NCBI RefSeq assembly: GCF_025244925.1
Contig: NZ_CP104275.1
Coordinates: 2,914,001 to 2,978,000 of the forward strand
Direction of reading: 5' to 3'
Length of the DNA: 64,000 nt
Origin: Arthrobacter zhaoxinii
Lineage (GTDB): Bacteria; Actinomycetota; Actinomycetes; Actinomycetales; Micrococcaceae
Shown: piece by piece, positions 1 through 5,679 of the stretch
Numbering within the stretch: position 1 is the first letter of the stretch
How the letters are laid out: the number at the start of each line of letters is the position of its first letter
Notes under the pieces: model-generated
The model's input: the letters and a program-made list of their open reading frames with translations, nothing else
Told to the model about the DNA's origin: nothing
Databases searched by the model: none
Program-made: the position numbers and the translations under genes

Positions 1-975
1 GAGGTAGGCCACCTGCTCCGCATTGTCTTCAGCACCGCCGTCGTTATTGAGCTGGCCCTGGCCCTGGTCATGGCGCCGCGCTTCATGATCCTGGGCGAGT
101 CCCCCGGCCAGGCCATCTGGCATGCGGTCTTCTACTCGATCTCTGCGTTCAACAACGCCGGTTTCACTCCGCACTCCGACGGCCTGGTGCCGTATGAAGA
201 GGACCTGTGGATCCTGGTGCCGCTGATGCTGGGCGTGTTCATCGGCTCGCTCGGCTTTCCCGTCATCATGGTCCTGCTGCAGACGCGTGCGCGGGTCAGC
301 AAATGGAACCTGCACACCAAGCTGACCGTGCTGGTGTCCTCCATCCTGCTGGTGGCCGGCGCCGTGATCTGGGGTGCATTCGAGTGGTTCAACTCCCGCA
401 CCATCGGGGACCTGTCCCTGGGCGACAAGATCATCCACTCGATCTTCGCTTCGGTGATGACCCGCTCCGGCGGCTTCAACCTGGTTTCCATGACGGATCT
501 GGACTCCAGCACCCTGCTCATCACCGACATGCTGATGTTTGCCGGCGGCGGTTCCGCCTCAACGGCGGGCGGCATCAAGGTCACCACCATCGCGGTCCTG
601 TTCCTGGCCGTGGTGGCCGAAGCCCGCGGCGACGCCGATGTCCGCGCCTTCGGCCGCACCATCCCCCAGGGCGCCATGCGGGTCGCCATCTCGGTGACCA
701 TCCTGGGCGCCACACTGGTTGCGGTCGCCACGTCCGCAATCCTGGTCATCACGGAAGAGTCCCTGGAGCCGGTTCTCTTCGAGGTGATTTCCGCCTTCGC
801 CACGGTGGGGCTGAGCACCGGCCTCAGTGAGGCGTTGCCGCCCTCGGGCAAATACGTCCTGTCGATGCTGATGTTCGCCGGACGCGTCGGCACCATCACC
901 CTTGCCGCGGCCCTGGCCGTGCGCCACCGCAACACCCTTTACCACTACCCCGAAGAAAGGCCGATCATTGGCTGA
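1..975 (+). CDS. ktrB: TrkH/KtrB-family K+ uptake membrane subunit (5' partial)
   Basis: Membrane pore subunit of a Trk/Ktr potassium uptake system. The frame is open from base 1, so the N-terminus and the first pore loop lie outside the window. The 324 residues present contain three selectivity-filter loops typical of the family: SAFNNAGF (48-55), TRSGGFN (154-160) and FATVGLSTG (266-274), separated by hydrophobic helices. The stop overlaps the start of the RCK gating subunit by 8 bases, so the two are translationally coupled. The partner is a single-RCK protein of about 220 residues, which favours the Ktr type over the double-RCK Trk type. I infer this from partner length, not from the pore itself. 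Confidence 0.93.
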   Translation, partial: EVGHLLRIVFSTAVVIELALALVMAPRFMILGESPGQAIWHAVFYSISAFNNAGFTPHSDGLVPYEEDLWILVPLMLGVFIGSLGFPVIMVLLQTRARVSKWNLHTKLTVLVSSILLVAGAVIWGAFEWFNSRTIGDLSLGDKIIHSIFASVMTRSGGFNLVSMTDLDSSTLLITDMLMFAGGGSASTAGGIKVTTIAVLFLAVVAEARGDADVRAFGRTIPQGAMRVAISVTILGATLVAVATSAILVITEESLEPVLFEVISAFATVGLSTGLSEALPPSGKYVLSMLMFAGRVGTITLAAALAVRHRNTLYHYPEERPIIG

Positions 976-1636
976 CAGACCCCCCCACAATGCCCCGGTG
1001 CTGGTCATCGGACTGGGCCGCTTCGGTGCAGCCACCGCCGAGCAGCTGGTCCGGCAGGGCCGCGAAGTCCTGGCCGTGGAACGCGATCCGGCGCTGGTGC
1101 AGAAGGCCTCGGGCCTGCTCACGCACGTGGTCCAGGCGGACGCGACGAACATCGAGGCACTCAAGCAGCTGGGCGCCGAGGATTTCTCTGCCGCCGTCGT
1201 GGGCGTGGGAACCTCGATCGAGTCCAGCGTGCTCATCACCGTGAACCTGGTGGACCTGGGCATCGAGCACCTGTGGGTCAAGGCCATCACCCCGGCGCAC
1301 GGCAAGATCCTCACCCGCATCGGCGCCAACCACGTGATCTATCCGGAGGCCGACGCCGGCCGGCGGGCCGCGCACCTGGTGGGCGGCCGGATGCTGGACT
1401 TCATCGAGTTCGACGACGGTTTTGCCATCGTGAAAATGTACCCGCCGAAGGAGACGCAGGGCTTCACGCTGGGCGAGTCCAATGTGCGGGCCAAGTACGG
1501 CGTCACTGTCGTCGGGGTGAAATCCCCCGGCGAGGACTTCACCTACGCGCAGCCGACCACCAAGGTCTCCAGCCGCGACACCCTGATCGTGTCCGGCCAC
1601 GTGGATCTGCTCGAGCGGTTCGCCGCACGGCCGTAG
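968..1636 (+). CDS. ktrA: KtrA/TrkA-type RCK gating subunit of K+ uptake system
   Basis: Cytosolic regulatory subunit that binds nucleotide and gates the adjacent membrane pore. The 222-residue protein starts with a Rossmann RCK_N domain (VLVIGLGRFG, GxGxxG near residue 15, acidic ERD at the end of strand 2) and ends with a TrkA_C domain (about 135-220). I chose the TTG at 968: a GAAGAAAGG ribosome-binding site lies at 951-960, and this start leaves only an 8-base overlap with the pore gene. An upstream alternative at 902 would overlap it by 74 bases and add residues not seen in the family. Single-RCK length fits KtrA. Confidence 0.93.
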   Translation: MADRPPHNAPVLVIGLGRFGAATAEQLVRQGREVLAVERDPALVQKASGLLTHVVQADATNIEALKQLGAEDFSAAVVGVGTSIESSVLITVNLVDLGIEHLWVKAITPAHGKILTRIGANHVIYPEADAGRRAAHLVGGRMLDFIEFDDGFAIVKMYPPKETQGFTLGESNVRAKYGVTVVGVKSPGEDFTYAQPTTKVSSRDTLIVSGHVDLLERFAARP

Positions 1637-1724
1637 GGTTCATGCGCTGCAGTGCCTGCCCCGGTGGTCCTGTGCGGCTACCGTGGTGGGTGCTGTGGTC
1701 GCCTGCTGCTGGGCGGTCCGCCTA

Positions 1725-1808
1725 CGGGTCTGGCTCCGGCGGCAACGAAATTCCTACGCTCGCAGAGCTCGCTTGGAATATTAAAGCCGCCTCCGCCAGA
1801 CCCTGCGG
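1725..1808 (+). repeat. 84-bp palindromic element, copy 1 (MITE/REP-like)
   Basis: First of two near-identical copies (81 of 84 bases match the copy at 2727-2810, in opposite orientation). Its ends are complementary: TCTGGCTCCGGCGGC on the left pairs with GCCGCCTCCGCCAGA on the right. The inside contains smaller dyads (GAAATTCC/GGAATATT and GAGCTC), so the single strand could fold into a long hairpin. It is non-coding and lacks a transposase, consistent with a miniature inverted-repeat or REP-type mobile element. That class assignment is inference. Confidence 0.75.
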
Positions 1809-1872
1809 CGGCACGGTGCCTGCACACACCCTGCGGTGGCGGGACGGTGCCTCTCGGTGCGGGCGCAGGTCC

Positions 1873-2000
1873 TGCACCAGAGCCACGCGGTGAGCTGCTT
1901 TCGTGGTTTCCCGGGTGCGGATAGACGAAGGCCTCGCGGGGGCGGGGGCGGGGACGGTGATGCTTGGTAGGTTCAGGTCATTGAAGGTCCGGATGACTGC
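1873..2000 (-). pseudogene. Decayed duplicate of the 3' end of proC
   Basis: Read on the minus strand, this segment aligns with the last ~40 codons of the intact proC at 2869-3714. Translated pieces are IRTFNDLNLPSI versus IKTFDELNLPGI in the real gene, and the DNA around the stop also matches (GAAACCACGAAAGCAGCTCACCGCG versus GAAATCACGAAGCAACTGACCGCG, continuing a few bases past the stop). The fragment has no start, its middle has drifted to proline codons, and the stop codon is lost. Next to it lies palindromic element copy 1, in the opposite relative orientation to the element that follows the real proC. Confidence 0.7.
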
Positions 2001-2192
2001 TCCGATGTCCCGTTGGACCTGGTGGCCCGGCAACAATCCGTGCTCGACCGAACGCAACAACGTCCGCACCCTTCAACGCACGTCCCTTCAACGCACGACG
2101 GCGGGTCCCGGGCTTCCGGGGTCCGCCGTTGTGCTGTGCACGGCGGGGTGCTGGTGACGTGCCGGCACGGGGTTTCTGAGCGGATCGGCATC

Positions 2193-2304
2193 CCGGATCT
2201 ACTGAGCAGATAACGGGGTTATGCGCCGGGGTTCCGGATCTACTGAGCAGATAACGGGGTTATGCGCCGGGGTTCCGGATCTACTGAGCGGATAACGGGG
2301 TTAT
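2193..2304. repeat. 41-bp tandem repeat, 2.7 copies
   Basis: Units start at 2193, 2234 and 2275 with an exact 41-base period. Each contains CTACTGAGCAGATAACGG followed by GGTTATGCGCCGGGGTTCCG. The third unit is cut after GGTTATC, which turns its end into the short palindrome GATAACGGGGTTATC. There are no unique spacers, so this is not a CRISPR array. Confidence 0.9.
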
Positions 2305-2313
2305 CGGGCGGCT

Positions 2314-2340
2314 ATAAGCCCATTATCTACTCAGTAGATC
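2314..2340. repeat. Inverted copy of the 41-bp repeat core
   Basis: This 27-base stretch is the reverse complement of the core of the preceding tandem units (24 of 27 bases) and includes the perfect palindrome ATCTACTCAGTAGAT. With the third direct unit it can form a stem-loop of about 25 base pairs. Confidence 0.8.
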
Positions 2341-2376
2341 GTTGCAGGACGGGGAAGCGTCTGGATGGCCAGCACA

Positions 2377-2415
2377 GGGTCCCACCGGGTGGTGCTCATG
2401 TTGTTGGTGGGACCC
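2377..2415. repeat. Inverted repeat GGGTCCCACC / GGTGGGACCC
   Basis: Perfect 10-base arms at 2377-2386 and 2406-2415 around a 19-base loop. No T-tract follows on either side, so it is not a standard intrinsic terminator. Confidence 0.65.
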
Positions 2416-2480
2416 CTTGTGCCACAGCAGCACCAAAGGGTGGGATAGCCTGTCCGCTGCCGGCGGACCTTTTGTGCAAT

Positions 2481-2542
2481 TCCCTGCGGTTTGTACACTT
2501 TCCTACGCGGCGCGGCGAGGGGATTGCCACAAACCGAAGGGA
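2481..2542. repeat. Inverted repeat TCCCTGCGGTTTGT / ACAAACCGAAGGGA
   Basis: Arms of 14 bases (2481-2494 and 2529-2542) with a single mismatch around a 34-base spacer. The arms are more AT-rich than their surroundings. Function unknown. Confidence 0.6.
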
Positions 2543-2641
2543 TCCTGACGCGGTGCCTACCTTGCAGCATGTCCGACCGGGCCAAAGGCTCTGGCGCAGG
2601 CTGCACCGTGTCCGACCGACCATAAACTTTGGTGCCGGCGG

Positions 2642-2748
2642 CTCAACCCACCGGACCGCAGGGCCTGGCGGAGGCGGCTCAACCCACCGGACCGCAGGAC
2701 CTGGTGCCGGCGGCACGACCGTCCGACCGCAGGGCCTGGCGGAGGCGG
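2642..2748. repeat. 36-bp tandem repeat, about 3 copies, running into the palindromic element
   Basis: Units begin at 2642, 2678 and 2714 (period 36). They share GACCGCAGGGCCTGGCGGAG, which is also the outer end of palindromic element copy 2 at 2727-2810, so the third unit merges into that element. Looser copies with GTCCGACCG can be traced back to about 2570. The array looks like repeated duplication of the element's end. Confidence 0.75.
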
Positions 2749-2810
2749 CTTTAATATTCCGAGCGAGCTCTGCGAGCGTAGGAATTTCGTTGCCGCCGGA
2801 GCCAGGCCCG
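2727..2810 (-). repeat. 84-bp palindromic element, copy 2 (MITE/REP-like)
   Basis: Reverse-oriented partner of the element at 1725-1808, differing at three bases. It lies about 60 bases beyond the proC stop. The two copies bracket a 0.9-kb segment, so recombination between them would invert that segment. Confidence 0.75.
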
Positions 2811-2868
2811 GAGGCCGGGCCTGACCGGCACAGTCGGCCCGTCCACCAGGCCCAGCCAGGCACCGGAG

Positions 2869-3714
2869 CTACGCGGTCAGTTGCTTCGTGATTTCCTGGG
2901 CACGGGCAGCTGCTGCGCGGGCACCGGATTCGATGATGCCGGGCAGGTTCAGCTCGTCGAAGGTCTTGATGGCCGCTTCGGTAGTGCCGTTGGGGCTGGT
3001 AACGCCGCGGCGCAGAGTGGGGGCATCGGCGTCGGGCTCGGCCAGCATGAACCCGGCACCGGCCACGGTTTCGCGGGCCAGAAGCGCGGAAAGGTCAGCG
3101 TCCAGGCCGAGCTCGACGCCGGCACGGGCCATGGCCTCGGCCAGGTAGAACGCGTAGGCGGGGCCGGAGCCGCTGACGGCGGACACCGCGTCCACCTGCT
3201 CTTCGGGAACCTCCACCACCGTGCCGGTGGCGGACAGTACCCGGCGGGCCAGTTCCATGGCCTCCGGTCCGGCGGAGCTGCCGGCGGAAATGGACGTGAC
3301 GCCGCGGCCAAGGCGGGAGGGGGTGTTGGGCATCGCGCGGATCACCGGCTGGCCGTCCGGCAGCAGTGACTCCATCAGCGCGAGCGGCACGGCTGCCGCG
3401 ACGCTGAGCACCACGGCACCGCGGGGCAGGTCCGCCGCAATCTGCCGCAGGAGATCCGCTACCTGCACGGGCTTGACGCCGACAATGACCAGGTCCGCGC
3501 CGGCCACGGCTTTCCGGTTCGCGTCCGCATCCTCGCTGCCGGCAAGGACGGTGATGCCGTGGGCGGCGCGGAGCTCTTCGGCCCGCTCGGACCGCCGGAC
3601 GGTGGCGGTTACCTGCTCGGCGGCAAGGCCGCCGGCGAGGATTCCGCCGAGGATGGCTTCGTTCATCGAGCCGCAGCCCAGGAAGGTAAGTCGGGGATTC
3701 TGTGCGCTGTCCAT
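2869..3714 (-). CDS. proC: Pyrroline-5-carboxylate reductase
   Basis: Last step of proline synthesis: NAD(P)H-dependent reduction of 1-pyrroline-5-carboxylate to L-proline in the cytosol. The 281-residue protein has normal family length. It opens with the dinucleotide-binding strand FLGCGSMNEAILGG (residues 10-23). The C-terminal helical domain carries the family signature around SGSGPAYAFYLAEAM, DADLSALLARETVAGAG and VTSPNGTTEAAI. The ATG at 3714 is preceded at 7 bases by CAGAAT (possible leaderless -10) and closely by GGAG. The gene ends in the repeat island, where a decayed copy of its own 3' end is found. Confidence 0.96.
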   Translation of the reverse strand: MDSAQNPRLTFLGCGSMNEAILGGILAGGLAAEQVTATVRRSERAEELRAAHGITVLAGSEDADANRKAVAGADLVIVGVKPVQVADLLRQIAADLPRGAVVLSVAAAVPLALMESLLPDGQPVIRAMPNTPSRLGRGVTSISAGSSAGPEAMELARRVLSATGTVVEVPEEQVDAVSAVSGSGPAYAFYLAEAMARAGVELGLDADLSALLARETVAGAGFMLAEPDADAPTLRRGVTSPNGTTEAAIKTFDELNLPGIIESGARAAAARAQEITKQLTA

Positions 3715-3793
3715 GACTCCGATTCTGTCATGCTGCGCGGAGGCCGGACGGCGCGGAGCCCGTACTACAGGACGTACCGGTACTACTGGGAGA

Positions 3794-4630
3794 CTATTGG
3801 GAAGAGTGTCCGGCCAGGACGGCCTTCGGACCCAGGTGCTCCCGGGCGAATTCCAGAGTCTGCTTCAGCTGGTCCTCCCGCTCCCCCGGCCCCCGGGCCT
3901 TCCGGGTGCTGACTTCCACGGCCACCACGCCGGTGAACCCGGCACCGGCCAGATAGGAGAGTGCCTCCGCGCAGCGCTGGGTGCCCTCGCCGGGAAGCAG
4001 GTGCTCGTCCTTGCCGTTGCCGGTTCCGTCCGTCAGGTGGACGTGCCGGAGCCGTTTGCCGAGCCGGCGGATCTGCTCGAACGAGTCCATGCCGGCGATG
4101 GCCGCATGGGAAAAGTCCCAGGTGACGTTTTCGTACGGTTCCGGAACGGGATTCCAGTGCGGCAGGTAGGCCTTCGCCTCACGGCCGCGGACCCGCCACG
4201 GGTACATGTTCTCCACCGCGATGGTCACACCGTACTGTTCGGCGAGGGCCTGCACGCCCTCGGCGAAGTTCTCGGCATATCCCGTCTGCCAACGGAACGG
4301 CGGGTGCGTCACCACTGTGGCAGCACCCACTTCCGCGGCCATGGCCGCCGACAGCTCGATCTTGGTCCAGGCCGCACCCCAGACCTGCTGCGTCAGGAGC
4401 AGGGTGGGGGCATGGATCGCGAGGATCGGCTGCTGGTACCTTTCGCTCAGTTCCTTCAGCGAATCCGGGTCCTGGCTCACCTGGCTGTTGGTGACCATGA
4501 TTTCGACGCCGTCATAGCCCAGGTCATGGGCCACGGCGAAGGTGTCATGCACGGACAACGGGTAAACGGATGCGCTGGACAGTGCCACCGGGATGGCGGC
4601 GTGTCCGGATGACGGCAGGGACGTCGGCAT
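3794..4630 (-). CDS. Sugar phosphate isomerase/epimerase-family TIM-barrel protein
   Basis: A 278-residue member of the xylose-isomerase-like / AP-endonuclease-2 TIM-barrel superfamily. Typical barrel pieces are GYDGVEIMV, ILAIHAPTLLL, TIAVENMYPW, WDFSHAAIAG, LRHVHLTDGTGNGKDEHLLPGEG and GVVAVEVSTRK, with metal-ligand type Glu, His and Asp residues at strand ends. The substrate cannot be told from sequence. I start it at 4630, one base after the stop of the upstream Ppx/GppA gene, with GGAGAG about ten bases before. Longer starts would run into that gene. The two genes form one transcription unit. Confidence 0.85.
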   Translation of the reverse strand: MPTSLPSSGHAAIPVALSSASVYPLSVHDTFAVAHDLGYDGVEIMVTNSQVSQDPDSLKELSERYQQPILAIHAPTLLLTQQVWGAAWTKIELSAAMAAEVGAATVVTHPPFRWQTGYAENFAEGVQALAEQYGVTIAVENMYPWRVRGREAKAYLPHWNPVPEPYENVTWDFSHAAIAGMDSFEQIRRLGKRLRHVHLTDGTGNGKDEHLLPGEGTQRCAEALSYLAGAGFTGVVAVEVSTRKARGPGEREDQLKQTLEFAREHLGPKAVLAGHSSQ

Positions 4631-4631
4631 G

Positions 4632-5654
4632 TCAGCTGGGCTCTCCATTGGCGGAAGGACCCGCCCCGGCAGCCACGAGGAATTCTTCCCCGTCCGCAGG
4701 CCCGCGGGGCAGGTCACCGGTGGTTTCAAAACGCAGGGTGTCGAACCGGCGCAGGATCAAACCCTCGCGCAGCGCCCAGGGGCAGATCTTCAGCACCGGC
4801 ACGTCGAAGGCTTCCATGGCGGCCTGCGCCACGAGGGCACCGGCAAGCATCTGCGGCGCACGCAGCGCGGAGACACCGTCCAGTCCCGCACGGTCCCGGG
4901 AGCTCAGTGCACCCAGCCGCTTGGTCCAGAGGGACAGGTCCTCCAGGGTTAGCACCCGGGGCACAAACGGACCGGCGGCCGACGGCGCGGCTCCGGCAAT
5001 GCGGGCCAGGGAGCGGAAGGTCTTGGACGTTCCGGCCACGAGGTCCGGGCGTCCGAAGCCGGCGAACTCCTCTGCCGCCTCCCCCACCATGCCGCGGATG
5101 TACTTGCGCAGCTTCTTGATGCTCTTGGGCGACGGCGGATCCTCGGGAAGCCAGTCCCGGGTCAGCCGGCCGGCACCGAGGGGCAGTGACCGGGCAATCT
5201 CCGGAAGCTCGTCCTGGCCCAGGGCCATCTCGAACGAGCCTCCGCCGATGTCCAGGTCCAGGATGGACCCGGCGCCCCAGCCGTACCAGCGGCGTACGGC
5301 CAGGAAGGTCATTGCCGCTTCGTCTCCACCAGAGAGTTCCTCCAGCCGCACCGGGGTTTCCCGGTGCACCCGCGCCAGGACCTCGGCGCCGTTGGCTGCC
5401 TCCCGGATGGCCGAGGTGGAGAAGGCCAGCAGGTCCTGGGCGCCGTGCCGGCGGGCAAAGTTCCAGGCCTCGTTGACGAACCCGATGAGTTCATCCTGCC
5501 CGGCCACGCTGATCGCGCCGTCGGCGTCCAGATAGGACACCAGCTGCAGCGGCCGCTTGTGCGAGGCGAAGGGGAAGGGACGGGCACCGGGATGCGCGTC
5601 CACCAGCAGCAGGTGGACGGTGTTGGACCCGATGTCGAGGACGCCTAGGCGCAT
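4632..5654 (-). CDS. Ppx/GppA-family phosphatase (exopolyphosphatase-like)
   Basis: ASKHA-fold phosphatase of 340 residues acting on polyphosphate or (p)ppGpp-type substrates; which one is not decidable here. The two phosphate-binding loops are clear: LDIGSNTVHLLLVD at residues 6-19 and LDLDIGGGSFEMALG near 130-150. STSAIREAANG gives the conserved Arg/Glu region. It is the short actinobacterial form without the C-terminal HD-like domain of long E. coli Ppx. The ATG at 5654 has no ribosome-binding site but a GATAAT hexamer exactly 6 bases upstream, so the mRNA is probably leaderless. The isomerase gene follows after one base. Confidence 0.9.
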   Translation of the reverse strand: MRLGVLDIGSNTVHLLLVDAHPGARPFPFASHKRPLQLVSYLDADGAISVAGQDELIGFVNEAWNFARRHGAQDLLAFSTSAIREAANGAEVLARVHRETPVRLEELSGGDEAAMTFLAVRRWYGWGAGSILDLDIGGGSFEMALGQDELPEIARSLPLGAGRLTRDWLPEDPPSPKSIKKLRKYIRGMVGEAAEEFAGFGRPDLVAGTSKTFRSLARIAGAAPSAAGPFVPRVLTLEDLSLWTKRLGALSSRDRAGLDGVSALRAPQMLAGALVAQAAMEAFDVPVLKICPWALREGLILRRFDTLRFETTGDLPRGPADGEEFLVAAGAGPSANGEPS

Positions 5655-5660
5655 GATTCC

Positions 5661-5666
5661 ATTATC
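5661..5666 (-). promoter_or_regulatory. -10 hexamer of a leaderless promoter (Ppx/GppA gene)
   Basis: GATAAT on the minus strand, six bases before the ATG at 5654; no Shine-Dalgarno sequence. It lies in the short gap after topA. Confidence 0.55.
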
Positions 5667-5679
5667 GCTCTACCGGTCC

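Larger units (their letters stand above)
1637..2868. other. Gene-free, repeat-dense island between ktrA and proC
   Basis: No convincing gene lies in these 1.2 kb. Open frames on both strands are short, run through repeats and resemble no family. The stretch holds an inverted pair of 84-bp elements at its two ends, a decayed fragment of the proC 3' end, 41-bp and 36-bp tandem repeats, and at least two further stem-loops, each listed separately. Both flanking genes end here (convergent), so the island is a neutral place for insertions. There is no transposase remnant that I can recognise. Confidence 0.8.

Noticed and set aside
2193-2748. CRISPR array
   Set aside because: Repeats are contiguous with periods of 41 and 36 bases and no unique spacers; no cas genes nearby.
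1903-2891. Short plus-strand frames in the repeat island (for example 1903-2157 and 2262-2891)
   Set aside because: They translate repeats and the palindromic element, with no ribosome-binding site and no similarity to known proteins.
3221-4612. 463-codon plus-strand frame opposite proC and the isomerase gene
   Set aside because: Spans two real minus-strand genes and the gap between them; no family resemblance.
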